Positions 10,695-22,080 of a stretch of 64,000 nt of DNA are shown one piece after another. Origin of the DNA: Tubulanus polymorphus (lineage: Eukaryota > Nemertea > Palaeonemertea > Tubulaniformes > Tubulanidae); assembly GCF_964204645.1 (NCBI RefSeq), contig NC_134033.1, positions 7,166,231 through 7,230,230 of the forward strand, read 5' to 3'. The notes beneath the pieces are model-generated. The model made no database searches, was not told the origin of the DNA, and worked only from the letters and a program-made list of their open reading frames with translations. Position 1 is the first letter of the stretch, and every line of letters starts with the position of its first letter. The translations under genes and the position numbers were made by a program.

Positions 10695-11182
10695 GTAGTA
10701 GCGTACTGTACGAGCTTGTGTGTGTGTGGTGGGACACTCCGCATGCATGGGAGGCCTCGTGTAAGTGAATATTCGCTTACACCTCAATGTCAATCGAAAC
10801 AATCACCGGGTATTAAAATGAAACAAATACCTATGGCAGATGAGTGAAATAATACATCCTCACCAGCAATGAGCATTTGAAATCGGCACGTATACGGCAC
10901 CTAGTCCAATGAAACGTACGCCAATTTATGGCTTTCCCATAATTATTTTAGTAGTGCCGGAATTCCCGGTATATTCCAAAAACAGCCAATCCCATTCGCT
11001 CGAAGAGACGACGCCCCCAATCGAGGTCATAGCAATTTTATACGCGAGAGCTAAGAATTTTCCCGCCAAAAACAGTTTTTCGTAGAATTTTAACTCAGTT
11101 GACTATGTCATCGACGGAGGTTCGCCTGTGTCTTCAATCGCATCGATTCTACGTCGTTTCAGCCGAGAACCAATGAAACAAA

Positions 11183-11348
11183 TGCTCACATAAAAAAACG
11201 TACTGCGATTTTACATGAATTGGCTCAATGCCAACATCATATCGCTGACAAAGGTAAACCAAAAATGCTCACATAAAAAAACGTACCGCGATTTTACATG
11301 ATTTGGCTCAATGCCAACCTCATACTGCTGACAAAGGTAAACCAAAAA
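11183..11348. repeat. Tandem duplication of the family A 3' tail (2 x 83 bp)
   Basis: Two consecutive 83-bp units (11183-11265, 11266-11348), each starting TGCTCACATAAAAAAACGTAC and ending GGTAAACCAAAAA, with a few differences. Confidence 0.85.
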
Positions 11349-11615
11349 GTGTGGATGTATTTGGGTGGCTTGAGGAGTAATAGACAGGGCAGATACGGGC
11401 GGCTTGAGTGCTTATGGGCTGATCTATGTCGCTTCAACTCTTTTGATGTTGTTGGCAAACCGGTTTGCCGGGAATTGATGTGAAATAGGTTATCTTAGAA
11501 CACTGTTGGCGAAAATATTCGCCCTCACTCTGGTGACTTTGTCGCTGATTGGCTAGTGGTCAAAGCCATTCTAAGCATTTTAGCCAATCACCCACATGTA
11601 GGCAGTTACTACTAG

Positions 11616-11986
11616 CAGGGATGAAAATGGCCCATATTGAAAAAGTCGGAAAATATTTTCAAAAAAAAAAGAATTTTTTTTGGGAACAAAAATCAGTAAC
11701 TTTTAGCCAAAAAACTTACTTCCTTTTGGTCAAAATATTAATAGTTTGGGCCAGAATTAGAGCCGCTTTTTTAATGAGACGCCATATTGGTTTCTCCGAC
11801 TGCACAGTTGTGCTAACAACTGCCAAAAACCGTCTTAAGGAGCACTCCTAACTAAGGAGCGCTCCGATGTGACGCCTGCGATTGAGGTGATTAAAGCGAT
11901 TGAAGTGATTTACACTGTTCTCAGGAATAAAGAAAATGTTAGAAAAGGTCGGAAATCCGTCTATGGTCGGAAGATTTTCATCCCTG
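11616..11986. mobile_element. CAGGGATG-family element I2, 371 bp, 6-bp target duplication
   Basis: Ends CAGGGATGAAAAT and ATTTTCATCCCTG are inverted. TACTAG flanks both sides (11610-11615, 11987-11992). Non-autonomous. The open stretch at 11549-11851 lies across it and is not a gene. Confidence 0.85.
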
Positions 11987-11992
11987 TACTAG

Positions 11993-13437
11993 CTGAGGTT
12001 CCAGTAATTTCAACATCACAACACATGTTTTGAATGATTAGATGTACTGACATACACTGACTGTGTTAGAAACTAGGCGCTTAGTGCATACGTGATATAA
12101 ATTTATACGACCCCAAATAGAAATTTTGAAAATAATCTTCTGGTAGCTGAGGTCATAAGCTCCAAGAAAATTATAACTTTTATTATGCTATCGCCATTAG
12201 AACGACTGCAATAAGGCTTTTAAAAAAATACTACAAAATTGTTCCAAAACAATGAAACTAATTCATCACAACGCATGTAAGCGGTTAGTGCTGAGGGTCT
12301 GCTAAATCATTTGCAAACACACGCGTCAGCGGTTAGTGCCGAGTGTCTGCCTATATAGGTAACACATATGGTTATGTGTATAGGTAATCGCCTGGGCAAG
12401 TCTATAGCCGCGTTCACGTGACAACTAGTTAGACCAGTCTTAATGGGTCCGTACCTGGTACCAAATTTTTGTGAATGTTCACATGCCGTTTTGACACGCG
12501 TTGATAAAATCAAGATGTTGCCATCTGCTAAATAATTAATTGGGCCTGGATGAAGTCTTGCTTCCAGTTTCTAAGTAGAGCTAGACATTCTTCATTTGAC
12601 CAATCGATCCTCTGTCAGGTTTAGACATTTTTGCGGTTTTGATTTTATTCTATATTGAAACTCGTTTTAACACGATTCAAAACACGAAAGTAAAACATAT
12701 GATGATTGCGGCATACGAATATGAATATTAGTTACGCTCCAAACATTCCATGGTATATTTCGGAAAAACCAGTACTTAGAAATACTTACGTAAGCGGTAA
12801 TAAAGCATTTGAAACTTATTAACTGGACTCATACTCTACCGGAGAGGTCGTGACATCTACTGCAGAGATTCACAGTTACAATTTAAACCGAACCCGATTC
12901 GCTCTTTTGGACCATGCCAAATTTGAGTAGTCTAAACTAGATGGGTCTGATTTGGAACGGTATTTTTTCCCGTGTGAAAGCTTAGACCGGTCTTAATTTT
13001 GTCGTGCGACCGTGCCTTACATATATAGCAGTCACTTGGTGACAGCACTCTTCTGGCACGCGCGAATACGGTAACAATGAGATGTTGTGGCCGATTTATT
13101 TTTCATTTTTACCTTCTGCTTGCAATACAATGGTAATTAACAGCGAGTACTGCAAATACATTGAGTCAAATGGCAGTACTGCAATTTGATACTGAGATCC
13201 TTAGCTGTAGTATAAGAAATTTTCTTAGTAGCACTGCGATACTTGTGATAGCGCTCAATCGACCCCTATGATTAACTTATCACACCAGGCAAATCGTCTA
13301 AACCCTTCATCTAATCTTTCTATAGTATCTGTCAATAATATCTATAGGCCTAATATTGATGGCAAATAGCTGGTAGCACTGTTTCATAATCAGTCCATTT
13401 GTGAGATTTCAAAATAGTTTAAATTTCATACACTTAC
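11993..13437. other. Beta-arrestin intron sequence
   Basis: Between the last two arrestin exons. The motif GCGGTTAGTGC-GAG-GTCTGC recurs at ~12280 and ~12330, a short local duplication. No gene or complete element was recognised. Confidence 0.4.
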
Positions 13438-13578
13438 TTTGTTTCAAGTTGTATAAGATTAGTATCTATAGGTGGTTCGTTTGAACCAGGAGCCACTGCG
13501 CTGATTGGTCGACTTGGAGGTGGAGATTCAAGAGGTTTTGGATGCGTGATAGTAAATGGTAACTCAACTGCCAATTCA
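13438..13578 (-). CDS. ARRB: Beta-arrestin, penultimate exon (C-domain end and clathrin-box linker)
   Basis: 141-nt exon between acceptor TTTATTTCAG and donor AAA|GTAAGTG. It begins G|GT Gly then ELAVELPFTITHPKP, the conserved last strand of the arrestin C-domain, then a Pro/Ser-rich linker (ESPPPSRPISAVAPGSNEPP) and DTNLIQLET. LIQLE fits the clathrin-box pattern L-phi-x-phi-(D/E) that binds the clathrin terminal domain; vertebrate beta-arrestins have LIEFE or LIELD here. Phase 2 in, phase 2 out; it joins the terminal exon through an Asn codon. Confidence 0.96.
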
Positions 13579-13749
13579 CTGAAATAAATAGGAATCGATG
13601 AAGTTATAAATTGTATTGTTTGTTTAGGGCAGAGTGCATCTGTACTAATTGTACGAATTCTATGTAACTTTTATAGCAAGTGCATGTAAATATGCAATAT
13701 ACATCAGGGGTTTTTGAGGGGTAGACCATTTCCCACCAAGAAATTTCTG

Positions 13750-13963
13750 AAATGAATTGCCCAGGGCAAAGTGGTTTACCTAGAAAGCCAGAGGTTGTGC
13801 GCCGAGCGCATTGCCTATGGAAAAATTGTTTTAACTTTTAGCTTAAAGTTTCAAAGAATTATTTAGTAGTGAAGTAAGGCCAAAAATATACCTTTGTTTA
13901 CCGTCCATGTCGAAAATTTGGTAGGGTACAGGTAGGTGGGGAAACTATTTATTTGGAACTTGA
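13750..13963. mobile_element. Family A element, copy 3, 5' fragment
   Basis: Degenerate left end (GAATTGCCCAGGGCAAAG, then TGGTTTACCT) followed by ~190 bp alignable to copies 1 and 2, ending after the GTACAGGTAGG motif. Confidence 0.7.
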
Positions 13964-14090
13964 ATTACGCCTTAAATAACCCCCCCCCCCCCCCCCGCAA
14001 TACACTCTCACCCACTTTGTAAGAATTTAAGTGGAACACAGATTAACCTGTCTTAACTCTCACATCAAGTTCCATGGATATCCATCAAAT
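13964..14090. other. C homopolymer and spacer
   Basis: Contains a run of about 17 C at ~13980. Nothing else was recognised. Confidence 0.4.
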
Positions 14091-14800
14091 ATTCCAAGCT
14101 GTATCGTGCAAAACTAGAAATTCAAGATGGCTACCCTGGTGGCAATATTATAATATAATAGCTGATGACCTCCATTTTCGTAAGTAAAGAATATCTTACC
14201 TGCTCCAATCATCAAAACAAGTTTCATGTAAATCAATCAAGAATTTTAGGCTCTATTGTGCTAATAACATAATTCAAAATTGCCACCTAGGTGGCCATAT
14301 TTGAAAGTCGATAACTTCTATTTACAAAAGGGGCGCACATCTCACTTCCAAATGCAACTAAATAATGAAAGAATCGAGAATTATAGGCTGTTACCTGCTA
14401 ACAAGAAATTAAAGATGGCTGTCATTGCAATATTTGATGACTGATAACCTGTATTTTGAATAGGGGCCAGGCATCTCATCTACCCCAATCCTCACACTGA
14501 TTTCATGAAAACCAATCAAGAATTGTAGGCTCTATTGTCCTAACAAGAAAATTCAAGATGGCAACCATGGATAGCCATATTTGATGGCCGATTACCTCAA
14601 TTATCAATAGTAATAATATAATAATCTTATCCGCCAAAACAAGACACTAAATTCTATGAAAATCCATTAAGAATAATAGGCTGTTTTGAGCAAACTAGAA
14701 ATTCAAGATGGCTGCCCTGGCGGCCATATTTGATGGCACACAGCCTTAATTTTTGATAGGGGTGGAAATCTTGTGCTCCAATCCCAATCAGCGAGACATA
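14090..14800. repeat. Tandem array of ~145-bp 'CAAGATGGC' units (family C)
   Basis: Five diverged units centred on TTCAAGATGGCNNCC-TGG-GGCCATATTTGA start near 14121, 14271, 14411, 14551 and 14701 (spacing 139-150 bp). Each includes AACCAATCAAGAATTNTAGGCT. Related single units lie at ~27750 and ~63716. The array is followed by a non-repetitive 3' part shared with 28570-28800, so it is the central array of a larger mobile element. Confidence 0.75.
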
Positions 14801-15059
14801 GTGAAACGTGTTTCGTTTACAACGTCATCTGAAGTCATCACTGATTCATGTTCTGAGCTCCTCTAGTGGCCAAATGGAATATCATGTGACCTTGAAACTT
14901 TTTGCACTGGGGCTTGCCATTCCATCAACTATATATCCGCAACATATTTTCATTATCAAATCTGCTTCTTTAGATCTGACATCATCTTTTTCATGTATCA
15001 TGCATAAAAAAAAAACGAAACAAATATGGCCACCAGTTGGCCATCTTGGATCCAATTAC

Positions 15060-15290
15060 AAAACAAGAAACAAAGTGAAGCATGAATATACGTGACAGCG
15101 CATGTATCCTTCCGAAACGAAATGTAGTTCCAACAACAGATAAATAACTGAATTAATAAATAAGAAACTCATCCTGATGAAATACAATAGGGTTAGAGAT
15201 TTTATTACTGCATTGAATGTCCGAAGAGAAACTAAGCCTTGTTCGGAATTTAGTTTGAACCAAGGAAGAAAGTTTCAAATGCCAAAGTAA
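15060..15290. repeat. Family D 3' flank following the tandem array
   Basis: AGTTCCAACAACAGATAAATAACT through GGAAGAAAGTTT aligns with 28570-28800. Together with 14090-14800 it makes one dispersed element of about 1.2 kb. Confidence 0.7.
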
Positions 15291-15421
15291 AATAAACTTC
15301 ACTAAAGCGAAAGTCCATGAAAATAGGACCCATTTATTTATACGGAATAAGAGCTTAACTGGATAACCGAACACAAATTAACCGAAGTTGACTTAATCAT
15401 TAAGGAAGTGGGTTGACTTAC

Positions 15422-15508
15422 CCTGCTACTAGTCCAAGAATAAGTCGAACTTTCACTTTGTACTGAACAACAATACCAAGATTTTCTTTCTGATTTTGGT
15501 CCGATAAT
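15422..15508 (-). CDS. ARRB: Beta-arrestin exon (C-domain, GIVVQYKVKVRL strand)
   Basis: 87-nt exon with acceptor TTGTTGCAG and donor GG|GTAAGTC. It encodes LSDQNQKENLGIVVQYKVKV then RLILGLVAG, matching the arrestin segment [22 protein letters not shown]. Its first base completes AT|A Ile from the exon at 26696-26842, and its last two bases form a Gly codon with the next exon. The intron upstream is 11.2 kb and filled with repeats. Confidence 0.96.
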
Positions 15509-16834
15509 CTGCAACAAAAATCAAATAATTAGAAAAGTTATTTGTTCCTCAGAAACAAAGTGTTTTGCTTAAGAGCTGATAATAGCAGTCACAATAGAAT
15601 ATGTTGAAACCATCTACAAGACTTAACACCCAACTTTAGTTATTTCAGATATTGACATGAAATTTTACTTGATATGCATTGTTGGACATACCAGCTCTTT
15701 ATACAGCCATTTCTATAGCTGTTGATCATTCATTCATATTAATCCATTAGCACTCAAGCCACCCGTGTTCCGCCCTGACTATTACTCCTCAAACAACCCG
15801 AATCTGCCCAGACACTTTTTTTCGTATGGTGTACAAAAACAGTTATGGTGGGATTCAAACCCAATAGCTTATGATAAACTACGCACCCAAGGCCTCGAAA
15901 TACTGTCAAAAAATCAACATCCTCCTATTTTGATTCCTAGAGTATTTACAGTATGAACATGACAGATCTGGAATATAAGTCCCACAATCAGAGGAACAAA
16001 AAAGTTTTTTTTAACAAGAGGACTTCAAAGTCCTGGGGTTCGAAGAAGTCTGATGTACAAATTATAAATCACATAGAAGAAAGGCAAATTATGAAAAGAA
16101 ATTGATATTCCATTAGAGAAGTTTGTTCAAAAAAATTCAATTTGTTTTCCGTTTGCATTGCGCACGTGGTAATGTTATTGTTTATATCTGACGTCATCGA
16201 TAAAATGAGGCGCACAGCTGATACTGCCTGTCAATCAACATAATTGGTTTACACTAAAAATGCGCTTACTTGAAAAACTATGTAGTGTATCAATCTAGAA
16301 TTTTCGGCACAATATCCGATGCTAAATACCTTACTTTAAAGGTTTATTTGGTTTAAATCGGATCACAAATATTTCTAATATTTTGTTCTTAACTTTTGAT
16401 GTGGAAGCCGGTGTCGGCACCAACGTGTGTATGGCTGTACGTACGGGAACTGGCGCTTTAACAGGCTCAGCGTTGATGGTGTATTTATGCGCGAGTAGAT
16501 GTAATGATTTGTTTTAACCAACCGCTAAATCGGCATTCATTACGCATGATTTTAGAAAATGATATTATTCAGAGTATTTGAATATATCTATCATGATAAT
16601 TATAATATTCTTAAGACAAGCGAATTACGTATGTGGACCTATTTCATTGAGGCGTATCACTCAATCTGAAAAAAAAAATCTTCCGATCCTGTCACGTGAC
16701 TTCATGACTGCAACTTGACGATAGCTTAGGTTCTCATTCTTCGAACCAAAAATCGAAACTATTAAAATTTATTAATAATAATAACCCAAATTTTCGGTTT
16801 TATCCTAAAAACCATTTTCAAGAGTAACTGTTTC
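15509..16834. other. Beta-arrestin intron; possible tRNA-like B box at ~15850
   Basis: No gene recognised. On the minus strand GGGTTTGAATCCCACC (~15846-15862) resembles a Pol III B box, as in a tRNA-derived SINE relic, but no paired A box or tail was seen. Confidence 0.35.
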
Positions 16835-17100
16835 AGATCTTAGCGCTCACTTCAAATCCAAGTAAGTTTGAATGAATTTCGAGGGCCAAAAGGACACGAT
16901 TTTGGTGGCCCACCTCATCAAATCTTATATCATATGAAAGCCTTGACTATCTACTAAAATAACACGATCTTGTAGTGCATGGAAATAAACAGCAAATGAG
17001 CTATTCAGTATCGTGATGAACTTGGATTTTCCCTAGAATTGTCTGAGGAGTAATTGACACTACATAGTGAAATTCCCGAGTGCTAATGGGTTAAGTAACT
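16835..17100. repeat. Dispersed repeat family G, copy 1
   Basis: CAAAAGGACACRATTTTGGTGGCCCACC and GGAAATAAACAGCAAATGAG recur at 54700-54860, and the CACTACATAGTGAAATTCC block recurs at ~55815. In copy 2 the two halves are separated by inserted sequence including the hairpin element at 54893-55626. Confidence 0.75.
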
Positions 17101-17189
17101 GACTAACATTAGACTACAGGAAATATTCTACACTTGTCAACATTCGAACATGACGTGAGGGAGCTGAATTCTAATGAACAACTTGTCAG

Positions 17190-18480
17190 CCTGTACACAA
17201 TATGGCCTTATCTAAACAGGATATGTGTGGATATCATAAGGGGCCATGCAACCTAAGAACAGTAAGAATAGTCTTCTTTGACAAGCTTGCAAAAGACGCA
17301 GCCAAAGGAGGTTCAAACAGAGCCTCCTTTAACTTCTTTAAAATTATTGACAGATCCCATGGGAAACCTACTTTTGGTACTCAAGGGCCCCTAATTAAAA
17401 CCCTGCAACAAGCTGGGAAATTCCATGATCTTCTGTAACGTCCGCCCATCCGGAAGCCCACAAAGTATGGGCAATCGTGGAGCAGAGCAATGCATGCGAA
17501 GTGAATGGGAACCAGTCTACTTATCGGCCTCAGATTGCACCAGAACGTGCCTGCTTGCATGAAATTTTGAAAATTTTCCCCAGACCCCCCCTTCCATTCC
17601 TAAAAACTAACTCCCCAAAAAAAATCCTGAGGACGCCAATGGCCTCCTTGGATCCCATGATAAATGTGGCAGCCAACTCTAGAAAAAAGCCTGTAGCCGT
17701 TACCCTCGTTGGACAAGGTGAACAGATTTAACCACTGCCGGGTGCTGGGAAAAGCAATGGAAAGTTCGGGTTGAAATACAGGAGAAACCATTTCTGAGCT
17801 GGCTAACATGGAGCTATCAGAAAGATATTGCAATTGACCTCTTTAGTTGCTTTAATACCCAGGGGAGGACTGATCCAGGGGAAGATTGGCAAATAGATCC
17901 AATAATGGATTGGCAAGCAAGTATCCAATCTGTCCCCTCCTGGTGGAGTTCCAATTCTGTCTTCTGACGAAAGTGCACAAGCTATCATGGGAAATGCCCT
18001 CTGCCTGGCTGAAAAGAAGGACCATCGCCAACAAATCTGTAAGGGTTTCTGAATGAGGGCCAGTGACACCCCTTGACGGAAACATCCTGTAAGTTGGACT
18101 GGACTAAACCCATGTGCCACAGGAATCGGTGCAGAACGCCTCCTCTAAAGAGCTTGTGTGATGGACTGTCTGCCCCCATGAATTTTTCTCAACTCCACTG
18201 AAACTGGCATGCACCAACCTGAGAAGAGACAAAGAGAGCCTATTGATTCAGAGATTTCGAAACCTAATCTGTCTAACAAACTTAGTACCCAGTATCCATG
18301 ATCGACCGGCGGGATGCTAAAACGAGATTAGCCAGACCCCCAAATCGATAAAAGATTGGCATGCGAAACAAAACAAGCTAAGGATAGGATAACCCCGTCC
18401 ATCACTTCTAACTTCTGAACTTCTTTAGTTGGAGCTCTATGAACGGCTGCAAGAATCACGCATTGCTCCCTTGTCAGGAC
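17190..18480. other. GC-richer block with decayed open stretches, identity unknown
   Basis: Composition is visibly more GC-rich than the flanks, with medium open stretches on both strands (plus 17202-17438 and 17477-17731; minus 17600-17833, 17803-18120, 17852-18085). None has an initiation context, splice sites or a motif I recognise. It may be a decayed transposon or retroposed gene. Confidence 0.35.
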
Positions 18481-18890
18481 TTAAACTTAATTACAAAATA
18501 TGCATAGCTGCCAACATGAATAGACATATTGTATATGATTCAATATTCAACTCCCCCTGGTGGCAATAACAAAACATTGGGTGATCCCATATTTCATTTA
18601 AGGTGATATATCCCAAGACAATAAGTTAAAGCCTGTTGATATTTATCTCAAAAAAAAACTTTTTTCATCTACGAATGAGGACTGATGACACTAAGATGGC
18701 CGTCAATTGTGTGATACTTGGCTGATCGCAAAACCCCGTTGGTTTACTAAAGATCTCTTCTCAAAGAATATCCATCACAAATGTCAAAAGAAAATCACAA
18801 ACCAATAGGAAGGTCTCGGAATTCAGGTCAAAATTTTCCTTTTGGGGCTCAAAAGAGGTGACAGGTTAGGGGATACAAATAAAATGAAAG

Positions 18891-19770
18891 ACAAGAGCCC
18901 CAAGGGGCACTATGGCCAGCCTGTCAGCTTTTCATAAAATGGCAAATGATGCATTCTGTGAGTTAAATTTGTCCAAATACACAGTCCTGCTCATAGACTA
19001 GTCAATCCCAGGCTTATAATTTACACAATTCAATCGTGTTTTCTTAAGTAGCACAGACAGCGACTGGAGCTGGCAGGACCAAATACCTCAGATAAATCTT
19101 TTCCCTTGGTCTTTTTGATTTGAATGCGGAATAGAATTGAATTTCCTGAAATTTGCTCAATGAAACAAAATTGAATTGGATTTGCTGTTTTACCTTCCTC
19201 AATAAAGTAAAATTGAATTGATTTGATATCTTTTTTGCAGAACAAAATTTGATTGAATTTGCAGTCTGAGCACATGGCTAATTAGAGTATCAAGGTCATC
19301 CATCCGATTTGAGAAAAAGTGATTTTTCCCGGACTTTGCACAATTGTCAATGATATTTTCTGTAGTGCAAATGAAGATATTCCTCCCAAAAATTAAATCA
19401 ACTAAAGATTTCACAGAAATCTATATTGAAATACAATTTTAGATCTTAAAATAAAACCCGGAAGTAAAACGCTAGACGATACTGCGATACCACGATACCT
19501 CATTATAGGAGTCTTTGCTTTCTGATTGGCCTTTTAAAACAGATATTTTTGCGATCAGAATTTCGCAAAAAAGCTCATAAAATTTTTTTCGAGGCCCTCT
19601 TTCAAAATTCAGCTTCATTTGGGTTAGAGAATGGTTATTGCTCTAATGAATGATTTTTATGAATATATGCTCAGTTGCACAGTCAATGGGCCTTAGCTCT
19701 GGAAACCATGACATTTAAATTCGCTCCATTTGTATAGTAATAGGCTCAGCCTACGGCTGACCTAATAAAA
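18891..19770. mobile_element. Family F hairpin-bounded element, copy 1
   Basis: Begins ACAAGAGCCCCAAGGGGC (a self-pairing 5' end) and ends with the pairing block GGCTCAGCCTACGGCTGACC followed by TAATAAAA. It shares its interior with 20095-20719 and 25208-25916. Asymmetric ends with terminal hairpins, no TIRs and no obvious duplication are reminiscent of Helentron/HINE-type elements; this assignment is inference. The minus frames at 19030-19414 are not genes. Confidence 0.6.
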
Positions 19771-20094
19771 GTAATTGATTGAAACATCTTCAACATTTCC
19801 CATAAAAAATTCAAATGTGTGTAAGAAGTGCTGAGTCAAAGAGAATAGAACCATATGTGTAGTGTCTGCAGAACTGACAATGAATTCAAAGAAGTGGTTC
19901 GAAATGCTCAACAAACAAAAAATTTCAATATTCAAAGCCCCCTGGTGAATATTTTAAGGTTACAATGACCTTAAAACTCACCACAATCATAGACTAGAAA
20001 ATTTCAAACATGTGGTCGGTTCTCCTGCTCCGTTAGGTTTGAATGACAAAGATTGTTTTTCATTAGACTGGCTATATTTTATAAGTAACGGTAC

Positions 20095-20719
20095 TAACAG
20101 AGATACTGGGGCTGGCACGAACGAATACCTCAGATCAATCTTTACTCATCGTCTAGTGAATACATTTGAATGTAGAGTAAAATAAAATGGAATTCGATGA
20201 ATTTGAATTTTTTGCTCAATAAAGTTAAATTGACTTGGATTTGACATTTTGCGGAATAAGATTTTATTGAATTTGCAATTCGTGTACATGGCTAATTTGC
20301 ATATCAAGGTCATATATCCGATTTGAGAAAAAGCTATTTTTCCCGAACAATTGTCAAGGATTCAGAAGTGCAAATAAAACTTCCTCTCAAAAACCAAATT
20401 GAGTAATCACAGGAATCGATCTTGAAATACAATTTTGAATCTTAAAATTAAACCTGCAAATAAAACAGTCATCGATACCGCGGAATCACGTGAACACCTG
20501 ATGACTTCTGTGGCTAAGCCAATCATAGTGGAGACAATGCTTTCTGATTGACTTTTTAAACCTGACAGCTTAGCATTCACGCTTGAATGCACGATTTGTA
20601 TCATGAATATATGCCCAGGTTGCACAATGAAAAAACCTTTCATTTGAAACCATATGGTCAATAAAATTTGCTGTATTTGTATAGTAATATATAGGCTCAG
20701 TGTACGGATGGCCTAAAAA
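20095..20719. mobile_element. Family F element, 5'-truncated copy
   Basis: Aligns with copy 1 from the AATACCTCAGATCAATC block to the 3' end (TAGGCTCAGTGTACGGATGGCC, then TAAAAA). The 5' hairpin is missing. Confidence 0.6.
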
Positions 20720-20745
20720 TCAAAATCACTTCCCGTTATGTTATT

Positions 20746-21070
20746 AGGGTTTTCTGTTACTTCACAGAAAACCCTATTAAGATTTGCGTGTTTCTTATTA
20801 TTATTATTTCATGTCACACTATTTTCAATAAAAGAACATAGGCTTTGTTACCTTGCCACTGTTGCCGATACAATCGGTACGATATCCTTCAGCTCACTTC
20901 GATCTACAAATACTCCATGCGTATTTTGATAAATCAAAGTTACAAAAGCACTGTCGGGCCGTAAACATCGAAAATTGGGCCCCATTCAATGAGGCCACAT
21001 GTTTTTCTGAGTCGTCATCCCGCAATCCACCAGAGGCTGCTCGTCACTTCGATTATCAATTCAAGTGTAA
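20746..21070. repeat. Family H repeat with 12-bp-arm terminal hairpin, copy 1
   Basis: Starts with AGGGTTTTCTGT/ACAGAAAACCCT around a 6-base loop. The following ~300 bp, including CATCGAAAATTGGGCCCCAT, recurs in inverted orientation at 51555-51880, where it also ends in this hairpin. Confidence 0.7.
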
Positions 21071-21784
21071 ATAAACAAATTTATTGCCGCTAGACGTCCT
21101 TGGTTTTCTTTGTACCCATATCATGCCTTTCAGGTAGAAGCCCAACTTTCTGACCATGAACAGAACACTGCATCGCGTACACGCGATCGTGGTCGACACA
21201 TTATCCAGACAAGATCAAGAATACGAACAAGGTTGTGCAGAAAACCCGTTATTGCTGCTTTGCAGCTATATTTCTTACATTAGTCAACATACAGTGATGA
21301 TAGTAAGAACAGCACCCTCATACATCGGTGGCGCGCGTGTTAGCCTCTTCCATATCAAACAAACTAATCGGCAAAGTTTAATGTCAGGATAAAAAAAACT
21401 ACCTTCTAGAAAGCGATTACCATATATAAGTGCCTAAACTTGTCGAACGGATCACTTCAGCACTTTGACTAGTAACAACCAATCATAGCGTGGTTTCCCA
21501 TAATCACGTCAGTGCGCTCGACATAGCAGTGCAGTGCTGTCAATATGTGCCATAGTCTAGCCATAATCTTACAAGGAATTCTGTCAATTTTTACATCAAA
21601 TGACGGAAATATTGGACAGCGCAATAAACTTGATCTAACATTCAGTAGTACAAATGTGTAGAAAAGTGTAGACATTATGTGGTTACGGAGAAAACTGAAC
21701 GGTAAGAATTTGACTGACCTAGGAGACAACATGACGTCATTTGAACAGGATAACGAAGTGGTCGTTCACTACGTGAACCGACCA
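21071..21784. other. Beta-arrestin intron, nothing recognised; hairpin at 21759-21785
   Basis: Open frames here have no supporting features. A near-palindrome GTGGTCGTTCAC...GTGAACCGACCAC lies at the right edge, next to family B tandem units. Confidence 0.4.
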
Positions 21785-22080
21785 CAAAAATGTCACAAGC
21801 TACAATTTTGAAATTTATTGTGGTTACAAAAAATACAGTATGAAAAGTACTAAGTTATTCAGCTATTCAACGCCCCTTGGCGACCATATACATCAACTGG
21901 TGACCTAGAAACTCTTTACAATCATAGAACATGTCATGAGCTACAAGTTATTCAGCTATTCAACATCCCCTGGTGACCATGTACAAAATCCAATGACCTT
22001 GAAACTTAAACACAATCATACAACATGTAATAAGCTACAACTTTGCAATCAGTTTTGGTTGCAAAGTATCCATAGGTTGC
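21785..22080. repeat. Family B tandem units, two diverged copies
   Basis: Two units with CAACNCCCCNTGGNGACCATRTACA and TGACCTTGAAACT-CACAATCATA are related to the ~150-bp units at 31640-32110 and 53480-53990. A partial unit is also present at ~19915-20010. Confidence 0.65.

Larger units (their letters stand above)
9498..11348. mobile_element. Family A element, copy 2, nearly full length
   Basis: Starts at the palindromic ATTGCCCATGGGCAAAG block and ends GGTAAACCAAAAA. The terminal TGGTTTACC motif of the left end recurs inverted at the right end. It is non-coding. It contains a nested 567-bp Harbinger-like MITE (9784-10350), a 27-bp palindrome (10668-10694) and a tandemly doubled 3' tail. Confidence 0.8.

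Noticed and set aside
13978-13996. C homopolymer as a possible regulatory G-quadruplex
   Set aside because: A simple homopolymer with no conserved context; similar runs occur in transposon I1 and at 54704.
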